From NCBI GenBank assembly GCA_008012315.1, contig SSEL01000001.1:62001-126000 (forward strand): a DNA stretch of 64,000 bases, written 5' to 3'. The translations under genes were made by a program, and so were the position numbers. This stretch comes from Rhodospirillaceae bacterium (GTDB taxonomy: Bacteria > Pseudomonadota > Alphaproteobacteria > Dongiales > Dongiaceae). The stretch's first letter is position 1. Every line of letters starts with the position of its first letter. A model generated the notes under the pieces. It was not told the origin of the DNA and made no database searches. It was given only the letters and a program-made list of their open reading frames with translations. This document shows, in pieces, positions 50,610-60,050 of this stretch.

Positions 50610-51323
50610 ATGGGCAACCATGTCAATTACCTCGGTCAGCCGATCGGATTCCCGGTGCCGGATTGGACCGCCAGGCCGAGGCCGCCGCGCAGCGCGGTGG
50701 AGGGCCGGTTTTGCCGTATCGAGCCGCTCACGGCGGATCGCCACGCCGCCGATCTCCACGACGCCAACCTGCTTGATCGCGATGGTGGGAATTGGACCTA
50801 TCTGCCCTATGGTCCCTTCAACAACCTGGCGGAGTATCGGGCCTGGATGTTGCAGACCTGTGAAGGCGACGATCCTTTATTTCATGCCATCATCGATCTT
50901 GCATCCGGAAAGGCCGTCGGTATCGCCAGTTACCTGCGGATCGAGCCGGCTGTCGGGGTGATCGAGGTCGGCCATATTAACTATAGCCCTGCACTGCAGC
51001 GCCGGGCGGCGGCCACCGAGGCCATGTATCTGATGATGCGCCGGGTCTTCGATGAACTCGGCTATCGCCGCTATGAATGGAAATGCGACGCCCTGAACGG
51101 ACCTTCTTGCGCCGCCGCCAAGCGCCTCGGCTTCCGTTTCGAGGGCATCTTCCGGCAGGCGACGATCTATAAGGGCCGCAACCGCGACACAGCCTGGTAT
51201 TCAATCACCGACCGGGAATGGCCGGCCCGTAAGGCCGCCTTCGAAGCCTGGCTGGCGCCGGACAACTTTACCCCAGCCGGCGATCAGCGCCGCTCGCTCG
51301 GCGCCTTCATGCCAGCGGACTGA
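50610..51323 (+). CDS. GNAT-family N-acetyltransferase
   Basis: 237 aa; 'VGIASYLRIEPAVGVIEVGHINYSPALQRRAAATEAMYLMMRRVFDELGYRRYEWKCDALNGPSCAAAKRLGFRFEG' RimJ-type. Confidence 0.9.
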   Translation: MGNHVNYLGQPIGFPVPDWTARPRPPRSAVEGRFCRIEPLTADRHAADLHDANLLDRDGGNWTYLPYGPFNNLAEYRAWMLQTCEGDDPLFHAIIDLASGKAVGIASYLRIEPAVGVIEVGHINYSPALQRRAAATEAMYLMMRRVFDELGYRRYEWKCDALNGPSCAAAKRLGFRFEGIFRQATIYKGRNRDTAWYSITDREWPARKAAFEAWLAPDNFTPAGDQRRSLGAFMPAD

Positions 51324-51361
51324 CGGCCCTCTATCTTATTGAAGAGAGGCGGAGTCAGCTC

Positions 51362-51393
51362 ACAAATGCAATCGCTCCAGCGTTTCCATTTGT
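51362..51393. terminator. Hairpin ACAAATG...CATTTGT between convergent genes
   Basis: Outer 7-bp arms with inner CGCT/AGCG pairing; between GNAT and HisM-type permease. Confidence 0.5.
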
Positions 51394-51405
51394 AAGCATC
51401 CGACT

Positions 51406-52140
51406 CTAGCGGGTGGCCAGCGCGCCTTCCTGGGGCGCGTCGGCCGGCCGCTCGCCGAGATGGCGCATCAGATGCTGCTCCCATTTCTTGAACAGCCAGA
51501 TGATGCCGTAGGTGAGGGCGAGATAGATCAGCGCAATGGTAATGAAGAGTTCATAAGGCGCGAAGGTGCGGGCGATGATGACCCTGGCGACACCGGTCAG
51601 TTCCAGCAAGGTCACCAGGCTGGCGATCGAGGTCGCCTGCAGCATCAGCACCACCTCGTTGGAATAGGCCGGCAGCATGATGCGGAAGGCCTGGGGCAGG
51701 ATGATCCGCCGCAGCACTGTGAAGCGCGACATGCCGATGGCGCGCGCCGCCTCGACCTCGCCATGCGGCACGTTCTGGATCGCCCCGCGCAGGATCTCCG
51801 TCGTATAGGCGGCGGTATTCAAGGTGAAGGCGATCAAGCAGCACCAGAAGCCTTCGCGCAGGAAATCCCACAGGAAGGTGCTCTTGATCCAGCGGAACTG
51901 GCCGAAGCCGTAATAGATCAGGAAAAGCTGGATCAGCAGCGGCGTGCCGCGGAAGACATAGGTGTAGATATAGATCGGCTTGGAGATCCAGGGATTGCGC
52001 GAAGCGCGCAGGATGCCCAGCGGCACGGCAAGGCACAGCCCGACCAGCACCGACAGCACGGTCAGCTGAATCGTCAGGACGAGGCCACGGCCAAGAAGGT
52101 CGGGGAGGCTGTTCCAGATCAGGGGAAAATCGAAGCTCAT
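51406..52140 (-). CDS. Basic amino-acid ABC permease (HisM/ArtM-type)
   Basis: 'MSFDFPLIWNSLPDLLGRGLVLTIQLT', 'VEAARAIGMSRFTVLRRIILPQAFRIMLP'. Confidence 0.9.
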   Translation of the reverse strand: MSFDFPLIWNSLPDLLGRGLVLTIQLTVLSVLVGLCLAVPLGILRASRNPWISKPIYIYTYVFRGTPLLIQLFLIYYGFGQFRWIKSTFLWDFLREGFWCCLIAFTLNTAAYTTEILRGAIQNVPHGEVEAARAIGMSRFTVLRRIILPQAFRIMLPAYSNEVVLMLQATSIASLVTLLELTGVARVIIARTFAPYELFITIALIYLALTYGIIWLFKKWEQHLMRHLGERPADAPQEGALATR

Positions 52141-52153
52141 GATCTTGCTCCCC

Positions 52154-52846
52154 TCAGATCTGCCGGATGCCGGCCGCGGCACGGCGCTCGAAGCGGTGTC
52201 GGAACACATCGGATACCGCGGTCATGATCAGATAGAGGGCAGCGGCGATCAGGAAGACCGTGAACGGCTTGCGCGTGGGATTCATGACGATGGTGGACTG
52301 GCGCGTCAGCTCCGGCAGGCCGATCACCGAAATGATCGCCGTCGCCTTCAGCAGCACCAGCCAGACATTGCCGAGGCCGGGAATGGCGAAGCGCCAGACC
52401 TGGGGCAGCTTGATGCGCCAGAAGACCTGGCCCTTGCTCATGCCGCAGGCCATGGCCGCTTCGATCTGTCCTTTGGGGATGGACTGAAAGGCACCGCGGA
52501 AAACCTCGGTGGCGAAAGCGCCATAGACGAAACCGATCACCAGCACGCCGGCGACGAAATTATTGATGTCGATCGGCTCCTCATGACCGAACAGCCGGGC
52601 AGCAATGGTTTGCAGCAGCACCGTGCCGCCGAAATAGATCAACAGCAGCAGGACCAGCTCCGGCACACCGCGGATGACGATCGTGTAGGTGTTGGCGACG
52701 AAATGGGCGACGGGATTCCTGGAAAGCTTGCCGGCGGCGCCGACCAAGCCAAGCGCGATCGCCACGATCATGGCGCAGATCGCCACCTCGATGGTGACCA
52801 GGGCGCCTTCGAACAGAAGATGGCCGTAGCCTTTCAAATCAAACAT
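52154..52846 (-). CDS. Basic amino-acid ABC permease (HisQ/ArtQ-type)
   Basis: 230 aa; 'IEAAMACGMSKGQVFWRIKLPQVWRFAIPGLGN'. Confidence 0.9.
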   Translation of the reverse strand: MFDLKGYGHLLFEGALVTIEVAICAMIVAIALGLVGAAGKLSRNPVAHFVANTYTIVIRGVPELVLLLLIYFGGTVLLQTIAARLFGHEEPIDINNFVAGVLVIGFVYGAFATEVFRGAFQSIPKGQIEAAMACGMSKGQVFWRIKLPQVWRFAIPGLGNVWLVLLKATAIISVIGLPELTRQSTIVMNPTRKPFTVFLIAAALYLIMTAVSDVFRHRFERRAAAGIRQI

Positions 52847-53063
52847 GCCGTCACCTTAAAATCCGGATGCTTTCATTTCGCGGCGACATTCCGCTATGCG
52901 GAAATCTGCCGCCCGCCGGGCAGCGCTCGCGTGATCCGAACTATATCGCGAAAACCCCGCCGTCACAGGAAAGACGGTGTCAAAAGCATCTTAAAAAGAA
53001 CAGGCCGGGAAACACTGGCCGCCGGTCGTCCCAGGAACCGGCGGCCAGGTCCTTGCGTCGACC

Positions 53064-53849
53064 TCAGTCGCCGTAAGCGTCGAAGTTGAAATACTTGTCG
53101 TTGATCTTCTTGTAGGTACCGTCGGCGCGGATTTCCTGGATCGCCTTGCTGAATTCGTCGCGCAGCTTGGTATCTTCCTTACGCACGCCGATGCCGACGC
53201 CTTCGCCCAATTCGCCGCCGACGAAGCCCTTGCCGTAGACCTTGAAATCATCGCCGCCTTCAGCCTTCAGGATGCCTTCCTGCAGAGCGAGGATGTCATC
53301 CATGCGGGCATCGATGCGACCGTTGACCAGATCGAGATTGGCGTTGTCGGCAGAATCATAGACGACGATCTCGGAATCCTTGAAATGCGCCCGGGCATAG
53401 TTCTCGTGAATGGTCGAGCGCTGCACGCCGATCTTCATGCCCTTCAGGCCTTCGTCGGTCGGGTTGCCATTGGCATCGACGGCGATCTTCGCGTCCTTGC
53501 GGGCGACGATCACGGCCGGGGTATTGTAGTATTTCTCCGAGAAATCGATCTTCTGTTTGCGCTCGGCCGTAATCGACATCGAGGCGGCGATGGCGTCGAA
53601 CTTCTTCGCCAGCAAACCGGGGATCATGCCGTCCCATTCCTGCTTCACGATCTCGCAATCCGCCTTCATCTTTTCGCAGAGGGCCTTGGCGATATCGACG
53701 TCGAAGCCCTGCAGGCTGCCGTCATCGGCGACGAAATTGAACGGCGCATAGGCGCCTTCGGTCGCGATCTTGATCTTTTCCGCGGCACTGGCAGCGCCGC
53801 TGCTGAGCGCCAAAACGGCCACCGACATCAGAATGGTAAACTTCTTCAC
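53064..53849 (-). CDS. Lysine/arginine/ornithine-type ABC substrate-binding protein
   Basis: 261 aa; signal peptide; 'KIKIATEGAYAPFNFVADDGSLQGFDVDIAKALCEKMKADCEIVKQEWDGMIPGLLAKKFDAI'. Confidence 0.93.
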   Translation of the reverse strand: MKKFTILMSVAVLALSSGAASAAEKIKIATEGAYAPFNFVADDGSLQGFDVDIAKALCEKMKADCEIVKQEWDGMIPGLLAKKFDAIAASMSITAERKQKIDFSEKYYNTPAVIVARKDAKIAVDANGNPTDEGLKGMKIGVQRSTIHENYARAHFKDSEIVVYDSADNANLDLVNGRIDARMDDILALQEGILKAEGGDDFKVYGKGFVGGELGEGVGIGVRKEDTKLRDEFSKAIQEIRADGTYKKINDKYFNFDAYGD

Positions 53850-54001
53850 TTACGCCTCCTTGCGATATGCGATCTTTTAGGTCCTAGCGAGCTGCGGCGC
53901 CGATCGCTTCACGGCCGGCTCGCGGACCGGCGCCAGCGCTCTATCGCGGCAGCGTCGTCCGATCCGTTGAAAATCAGAAAATGAATAATAGAGGAAGGAG
54001 C

Positions 54002-54020
54002 CCGCATGCATAGCATGCGG
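54002..54020. promoter_or_regulatory. Palindrome CCGCATGC-ATA-GCATGCGG upstream of the amino-acid SBP gene
   Basis: 8-bp perfect arms, 3-nt spacer, about 150 bp upstream of 53849 start. Confidence 0.45.
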
Positions 54021-54306
54021 TTGCGGGATGCAATCCATGGTTGATTGCGGTGAATCGGGAGCCCCGACCATTGAACCCTAATTTCCTCCCGCCTGGCCGC
54101 TTCCTGGTTGGAATTTGGCGATCAGGCTATGTTCCGGCCGGGCCGGTTTGGATCATCCCGAACCGTGATCCTCTTCGCAGGTCTTCTCGGCTGTTCGCCG
54201 CTTTTTTTACGGCTTTCCACTTTTTATGCAACGGCGCAGGGTTACTTGCCAAGGCTAAAACCACCCGCGCCGTTCAGTCGGGTTTCGTTTCGGCGAAACG
54301 CCAGGA

Positions 54307-54331
54307 TTCAGCCGGCGATCCGCCGGCTGAA
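54307..54331. promoter_or_regulatory. Hairpin TTCAGCCGGC-GATCC-GCCGGCTGAA upstream of SDR gene
   Basis: 10-bp perfect stem, 5-nt loop, about 54 bp upstream of start. Confidence 0.45.
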
Positions 54332-54384
54332 CCGGGATGGGGCGAGGCGGGGTGGACGGCTTACGACAGCGAACGGAAAGGGGG

Positions 54385-55152
54385 ATGGAAATGGAAATCG
54401 CAGGCCAGGCCGTTTTGGTCACAGGCGGAGCTTCGGGCATTGGTGCCGATGTCGCCCGTCATTTCGCAGCGCTGGGCGCCCGGGTAACGGTTATCGACAT
54501 CGATCGCGAGGCCGCAGGGGCGGTGGCAGCCGAGATCGGCGGCCTGGCGCAGGACTGCGACATCACCGACCCCGCCCAGGCCGAAACGGCGATTACGGCG
54601 GCAAGCCAAGTCCACGGACCGGCCCGTATCCTGATCAATGTCGCCGGCATTTTGATTCCCGGACGGATCCTCGGCCGAGACGGGCCGCTGGCCCTGGAGG
54701 CTTTCGCCAAGGTCATCAATGTAAATCTGATCGGCACCTTCAACATGATGCGTCTGGCCGCCGCCGGCATGGCCGGCCTTGAACCGCTGGCGGATGGTGA
54801 GCGGGGCGTTATCGTCAACACGACCTCGGTCGCCGCCTATGAGGGACAGATCGGCCAGATCGCTTATGCCGCGTCGAAAGCCGGCATCGTCGGCATGACG
54901 CTGCCGGCGGCCCGCGATCTTGCCCGCAGCGGCATCCGCGTCCTCGCCATCGCCCCCGGTCTCGTCGCGACACCGATGATGCTGACCTTGCCGGATGAGC
55001 TGCAGCAGGCCCTGGGCCAGTCCGTGCCCTTCCCGCAGCGCCTTGCCGCGGCGCGCGAGTTTTCCCGTCTGGCCCAGCATATGGTGGAGAACGTCATGCT
55101 GAACGGCGAAGTGATCCGGCTGGACGGGGCGTTGCGCCTGGCGCCCAAATAA
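54385..55152 (+). CDS. Short-chain dehydrogenase/reductase (SDR)
   Basis: 'VLVTGGASGIGADVARHFAALGARVTVIDID', 'YAASKAGIVGMTLPAARDLA' YxxxK. Confidence 0.93.
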   Translation: MEMEIAGQAVLVTGGASGIGADVARHFAALGARVTVIDIDREAAGAVAAEIGGLAQDCDITDPAQAETAITAASQVHGPARILINVAGILIPGRILGRDGPLALEAFAKVINVNLIGTFNMMRLAAAGMAGLEPLADGERGVIVNTTSVAAYEGQIGQIAYAASKAGIVGMTLPAARDLARSGIRVLAIAPGLVATPMMLTLPDELQQALGQSVPFPQRLAAAREFSRLAQHMVENVMLNGEVIRLDGALRLAPK

Positions 55153-55164
55153 AGCCGCAACCGG

Positions 55165-55470
55165 CTATCGACCCTGGCTTTCGTCCAAAATGGCATTGAT
55201 CGCCTGAGCCAGCTTCACGTCGCGCTGGCTTAGCCCGTCGCAATCATGCGTCGATAGCAGGATGTCAACGCGGTTATAGACATTGCTCCATTCGGGGTGG
55301 TGATCCTGCTTGTCGGCGAGGAGGGCGACCCGTGTCATGAAGCCCCAGGCGGCGTTGAAATCCGCGAATTTGACTTTGCGGCGGATGGCATCGCGGCCAT
55401 CCACGGCTTCCCATCCGGATAGGGATGCGAGCGCGGCCGACCGTTCCGCCGCTGTCAGTTTCGCCACCAT
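55165..55470 (-). CDS. phhB: 4a-hydroxytetrahydrobiopterin dehydratase
   Basis: 101 aa; '[72 protein letters not shown]'. Confidence 0.93.
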   Translation of the reverse strand: MVAKLTAAERSAALASLSGWEAVDGRDAIRRKVKFADFNAAWGFMTRVALLADKQDHHPEWSNVYNRVDILLSTHDCDGLSQRDVKLAQAINAILDESQGR

Positions 55471-55630
55471 GAAACCCTCCTGAATTCGTTGGACCCGTCG
55501 ACTATCCGGCTAACAGACCGGCCGCCCGCATCGTTCCACATCCGCCCGGGGCGGGAAAGCGCGGGGCTGAAACATGACCCGACTCCTTCATGGCGGTCGC
55601 GCGGCAGATCAGGCCAAAATTTTTCATCTC

Positions 55631-55651
55631 TGCAAATGAGAATGAGTTGCA
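55631..55651. promoter_or_regulatory. Fur-box-like element TGCAAATGAGAATGAGTTGCA
   Basis: TGCAA...TTGCA ends with AATGAGAATGA core resembling Fur boxes. Confidence 0.35.
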
Positions 55652-55684
55652 ATATCGTTTAAAGCCTGTTAGGGTCTGTCTTGT

Positions 55685-55755
55685 TCGCGAGGTGATGGTC
55701 ACGACATCGCGGTCGGCGTGTTCGGCCCACGCCGGGGTTGGCCATCACCTCGCGG
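55685..55755. other. Predicted two-stem structured element (candidate leader RNA or operator)
   Basis: Outer CGCGAGGTGATGG (55686-55698)/CCATCACCTCGCG (55742-55754), 13 bp perfect; inner GGCGTG (55715-55720)/CACGCC (55728-55733). Confidence 0.45.
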
Positions 55756-55879
55756 CGAATCTCCGCAGTCACCGGCCGCCGGCCTTGCCATGCCGGTCTC
55801 ACCCTGACGCCGGGTTGGCAACGAACAGCCACGGTCCGGCGCGATACCTGCCCCTTCCCGCAATCAGACTGGATCTCAG

Positions 55880-56464
55880 ATGAGCCATTGCGCCAATGAC
55901 AATCCCCGCAGCGATCTCGACCACGCGGCGACGGATCATCCGCAGTTGCATCAATTGCCGTTCTCGGCGCAGCTCCTGGTCTGGGGTATGCGAAGCTGGG
56001 TCACGGCATTGAAGACCGAGCAAAGCTTCGATGCATTGACGGGCGATGGTTTCGCGCAATTCGACCTGGGCTCGGCCGGCCGGTCGCTCGACGAGGTGTT
56101 TCAGATCCTGGCGGTCGCGGCCTCCCGGCCGATCGACATTCGCTGTGTCAAATGCCGGAATCTCAGTGAGGACGAACGCTTGCTCCTCGATGTCACCGCC
56201 GCCGGTCAGGCGGACAGCCATCACCTGGTCTATGCCGGCCTCAGCGAACTATTGCCGCCGGCCGCCGTGCGCAATGCCTTTCCCTCGGTCGTCTCGCTTG
56301 CCAAGCTGCTTGGTCATGCCGGCCTGCATCTGACGGTTCCGCCGCGCGCGGACTCCAGCGCGTCGCCTGGGGCAGCAGCAGCCGGGGCGGCCCATCGGGC
56401 CAGCCTGTTGCAGCGCGCCGCCCAGCGCCTGCCGGCGCATGACATGCCGGCGCTCATGCATTGA
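55880..56464 (+). CDS. Hypothetical protein
   Basis: 194 aa ORF downstream of the structured element; no family recognised. Confidence 0.6.
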   Translation: MSHCANDNPRSDLDHAATDHPQLHQLPFSAQLLVWGMRSWVTALKTEQSFDALTGDGFAQFDLGSAGRSLDEVFQILAVAASRPIDIRCVKCRNLSEDERLLLDVTAAGQADSHHLVYAGLSELLPPAAVRNAFPSVVSLAKLLGHAGLHLTVPPRADSSASPGAAAAGAAHRASLLQRAAQRLPAHDMPALMH

Positions 56465-56483
56465 CGATAACCACCGTCTCGGA

Positions 56484-57038
56484 TCAGCGCACCGCCGCCA
56501 TCGGCATCGACAAAGCGTAAGAGCGTTCCGCCGAATAGATCGCATGTTCGCCGCCGATGAAGCTGGAGAACAGCGTGAAATGCGTCACCTCGAAACGCTC
56601 GGTACGGAACAGGCTGTGCGACGCGAGGAATTGCTGCACCTTGCTGATCGGCGGATCCTTGGGATAGCTCAAGGTGACATGGGGCGTGTATTTCTGCCCG
56701 TCCGGTTCGAGCCCGGCCCGAACCACAGCGGATTCCACCTTGTCATGCAGATGCTGCAGCGCCGGCTCTTTCTCCACCCCCGCCCAGATCGCCCGGATGC
56801 GCGAGGCATTGCCGAAATGCCCGACGCCATTGAGGCGGATCGAGAAGGAGGGCACCCGGATGCCGGCCAGGGCCGCATCGACATAGTCGAGATCGCGGCC
56901 GTCAAGATCGCCGAGGAATCGCAAGGTGATGTGGAAATTTTCCGGCGGCACCCATTTGGCGCCCGGCAGGCCGCCGCACAGCAAACGCAACTGCCAGCGG
57001 ACATTCTCCGGCAAAGTTAGGGCGACGAACAGACGCAT
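56484..57038 (-). CDS. thpR: RNA 2',3'-cyclic phosphodiesterase
   Basis: 'MRLFVALTLPENVRWQL', HxT motifs 'FHITLRFLGD' and 'PHVTLSYPKD'. Confidence 0.93.
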   Translation of the reverse strand: MRLFVALTLPENVRWQLRLLCGGLPGAKWVPPENFHITLRFLGDLDGRDLDYVDAALAGIRVPSFSIRLNGVGHFGNASRIRAIWAGVEKEPALQHLHDKVESAVVRAGLEPDGQKYTPHVTLSYPKDPPISKVQQFLASHSLFRTERFEVTHFTLFSSFIGGEHAIYSAERSYALSMPMAAVR

Positions 57039-57188
57039 CTTGCCCTCACATGGTCCCGTTGCCGCGACTCGAAATTGCGGCCGACTCGATGATAGCAGCC
57101 ACCCGCCATGCTGGCCAGAAATCCGCAAACTGTCATTTTCGCGGTCGCTGTCAGCTTGGATACGGTTAATGCATCTTAAGATGTGAGG

Positions 57189-57221
57189 TGGCCGGGACGG
57201 TAATCAAGCCCGTCCCGGCCA
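57189..57221 (-). terminator. Hairpin TGGCCGGGACGG-N9-CCGTCCCGGCCA downstream of aldo/keto reductase
   Basis: 12-bp perfect stem, 9-nt loop, 51 bp after stop at 57272; no strong U-tract. Confidence 0.5.
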
Positions 57222-57271
57222 AGAGAGTCGTTATGCCCTTTACCGATCGATCGATGGATCGATCAGGGAGT

Positions 57272-58312
57272 TCAGGGGCAGGGAATCGTGTGCTCGTGAT
57301 GCAGCGCGTCGATTTCCGCCAGCAGCTCGCCGGACAGGTTGAGATCGGCGCTGGCGATATTGCTTTTCAACTGCGCCATCGTGGTCGCGCCGATGATATT
57401 GGCGGTGACGAAACGGCGGCTGTTGATGAAGGCGAGGGCCATCTGCGCCGGATCGAGGCCGTGACGGCGGGCGAGATTGACATAAGCCCTGGTCGCCGCT
57501 TCGCCGCGCGCACTGCGATAGCGCTTGAAGAAACCGTAAAGCGTCAGCCGCGCCCCCGCCGGCTCGGCGCCGTCGAGATATTTGCCGGAGAGCACGCCCA
57601 TGCCGAGCGGCGAGAAGGCGAGCAGGCCGCAATCTTCGCGAATGGCGACCTCGGCGACGCCGACTTCGAAAGCGCGGTTGAGCAGGCTATAGGCGTTCTG
57701 GATGCTGGCCATGCGCGGGCCCTTGCCCTGTTCGGCCAGCTTCAGCCAGGACATCGCACCCCAGGCCGTTTCATTGCTGAGGCCGACCTGGCGCACCTTG
57801 CCCGCCTTCACCACCTCCTGCAACGCATCCAGCGTTTCTTCGAACGGCGTCCAGTCCTGGTCCTCGCCATGCTTGTAGAGCAATTGCCCGAAGACATTCA
57901 CCTCACGCTCCGGCCAATGCAGCTGATAGAGATCGATATAATCGGTCTGCAGCCGCTTCAGGCTGGCATCCACCGCCGCCTGGATGTTCTTGCGGTCGAA
58001 GCGCGGATTGCCGTCGCGCACATAGGGGAAACGCTCATCCGGCCCGACGATCTTGCTGGCGAGAATGACCTTGTCGCGCTGGCCGCGCGATTTGAACCAG
58101 GTGCCGATGATCTCTTCGGTCCGGCCATAGGTCTCGCGCCGCGGCGGCACCGCATACATCTCCGCCGTATCGAAAAAGTTCACGCCGTGATCCAGCGCGT
58201 AATCCATCTGCTGATGGCCGTCGGCTTCGCTGTTCTGTTCCCCGAAAGTCATGGTGCCGAGGCAAATGACGCTGACGCGCAGATCGCTGCGCCCAAGACG
58301 CCGGTACTCCAT
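57272..58312 (-). CDS. Aldo/keto reductase
   Basis: 'MEYRRLGRSDLRVSVICLGTMTFGEQNSE...FDTAEMY...DYIDLYQLHWPE'. Confidence 0.94.
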   Translation of the reverse strand: MEYRRLGRSDLRVSVICLGTMTFGEQNSEADGHQQMDYALDHGVNFFDTAEMYAVPPRRETYGRTEEIIGTWFKSRGQRDKVILASKIVGPDERFPYVRDGNPRFDRKNIQAAVDASLKRLQTDYIDLYQLHWPEREVNVFGQLLYKHGEDQDWTPFEETLDALQEVVKAGKVRQVGLSNETAWGAMSWLKLAEQGKGPRMASIQNAYSLLNRAFEVGVAEVAIREDCGLLAFSPLGMGVLSGKYLDGAEPAGARLTLYGFFKRYRSARGEAATRAYVNLARRHGLDPAQMALAFINSRRFVTANIIGATTMAQLKSNIASADLNLSGELLAEIDALHHEHTIPCP

Positions 58313-58474
58313 GCGAGATCCTTTCAATGCATAACGAGATATGTGCGGTTGATTGGCACAGTCGGTTGGTCGAATTGAGAAATAGGTAAGAGATAACCGG
58401 AATGGTCGTGAAGCGGTGAGGATTAATTCACGATCGACGCGAAATCCGCAAGCCGGATCTCAGCCCGCAGGATC

Positions 58475-59239
58475 TCAGCCCGCACCGGACCCCGATTGGC
58501 TGGCGCCTGGCTTGTCCGCCGGCTGCACGGTATCCATCACCTTGACCAAACTAGGCAGGAGCCGCTTGACGATGATCGCGACCCCCTCGGCGTTGGGATG
58601 GATGCCGTCGGCCTGGTTGAGCGCCGGATCGCCAGCGACGCCATCGAGGATGAAGGGATAAAGCGGCAGGTCCTGCGCCTTCGCCAGATCGGGATAAATG
58701 GCGTCGAAATCACGCTGATAATCGGCGCCGAGATTGGCGGGCGCGCGCATGCCGATCAGCAGGATCGCGGTATTGGCCGCCTTGGCCTTGGCGATGATCT
58801 GCTCCAGATTGGCCCGCGCCGCCGCCGGCGGCAGGCCGCGCAGCATGTCATTGGCGCCCAGTTCCAGCAGCACGATCTGCGGCTTGTCGGCCAGCGCCCA
58901 GTCGATCCGCGCCAGCCCCCCGGCCGTGGTGTCGCCGGAAACGCCGCCATTGATCACCTCAGCCGGGCGCCCCATTTTAGCAAGAGCCTGTGCCAGTTGG
59001 ACGGTGAAGCCTTCCGCCTCGGAAAGGCCATAACCGGCCGTCAGGCTGTCGCCGAAAGCCAGGATTCGCAGTTTCGGCTGGGTTTCTTGCGATCCTGCGG
59101 GCGGTGATATTGTGTCTTGTGCATAGGCCCGGCCGGCAGCCAGGATGCCGTCAGGAAGCCAGTCGAAGGGAAAACCGGTCAGGCAGGCCAGCGTCAGCAG
59201 GCATGCCAGCGACAAAAGAAAGGCCCGGACCGTCCGCAT
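58475..59239 (-). CDS. tesA: GDSL arylesterase/lysophospholipase (TesA-like)
   Basis: 'ILAFGDSLTAGYGLSEAEGF', 'VLLELGANDMLRGL', 'DGIHPNAEGVAII'; signal peptide at MRTVRAFLL. Confidence 0.9.
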   Translation of the reverse strand: MRTVRAFLLSLACLLTLACLTGFPFDWLPDGILAAGRAYAQDTISPPAGSQETQPKLRILAFGDSLTAGYGLSEAEGFTVQLAQALAKMGRPAEVINGGVSGDTTAGGLARIDWALADKPQIVLLELGANDMLRGLPPAAARANLEQIIAKAKAANTAILLIGMRAPANLGADYQRDFDAIYPDLAKAQDLPLYPFILDGVAGDPALNQADGIHPNAEGVAIIVKRLLPSLVKVMDTVQPADKPGASQSGSGAG

Positions 59240-60038
59240 GAATATCGACTCCCTCTCTCCGCACGCGCCATCTTCCCGTCGACCCGTTCCTTCCGACCCC
59301 GCTTCGGCCACCCCCGTCCCGGCTGTCGAGCTCGCTGGCATTCAACTGACACTGGCGAGCGATGCCGGTGAGGTCAATATCCTGCGCGGCATCGATCTCG
59401 CCGTTGCGCCCGGCGAGACCGTCGGCATCGTCGGCCCGTCCGGCTCCGGCAAGACCAGCCTGATGCTGCTGATCGCCGGGCTGGAAAAGCCCAGCGCCGG
59501 CAGCTTGCGGGTCGCCGGCCAGGATCTCGCCGGCCTCAGCGAGGATCGCCTCGCTTTGTTCCGCCGCCAGGAGATCGGCATCGTCTTTCAGGCCTTTCAT
59601 CTCATTCCCACCATGACGGCATTGGAGAATGTCGCCGTGCCGCTGGAGCTGGCCGGCCGGCGGGATGCCTTCGACGTCGCCCGCATTGCGCTTGACTCGG
59701 TCGGGCTCGGCCATCGCCTTACTCATTACCCGTCGCAGCTTTCCGGCGGCGAACAACAACGCGTGGCCCTGGCCCGGGCCATCGTCGGCAAGCCGAAACT
59801 GCTGCTGGCCGATGAACCGACCGGCAATCTCGATCTCGAGACCGGCGCCGTGATCGTCGAGCTGATCTTCGATCTCGCCCGCGAACATGGCTCGACCCTG
59901 ATGCTGATCACCCATGATCCCGCCCTGGCAGCGCGCTGCTCGCGCATCGTGCGGCTGGCCGATGGCCGCATTCAGGAGGACCGCCCGTCGGCGCAAATCG
60001 GTCCTGCCGCCGGATCGAAAATCAGTATCCTCACGTGA
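59238..60038 (+). CDS. ABC transporter ATP-binding protein (YbbA/LolD-like)
   Basis: 'GPSGSGKTSLMLLIAGLEKP', 'LSGGEQQRVALARAIVGKPKLLLADEPTGNLD'; start MNIDSLS. Confidence 0.88.
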   Translation: MNIDSLSPHAPSSRRPVPSDPASATPVPAVELAGIQLTLASDAGEVNILRGIDLAVAPGETVGIVGPSGSGKTSLMLLIAGLEKPSAGSLRVAGQDLAGLSEDRLALFRRQEIGIVFQAFHLIPTMTALENVAVPLELAGRRDAFDVARIALDSVGLGHRLTHYPSQLSGGEQQRVALARAIVGKPKLLLADEPTGNLDLETGAVIVELIFDLAREHGSTLMLITHDPALAARCSRIVRLADGRIQEDRPSAQIGPAAGSKISILT

Positions 60039-60050
60039 GCCCGCGCCAGC

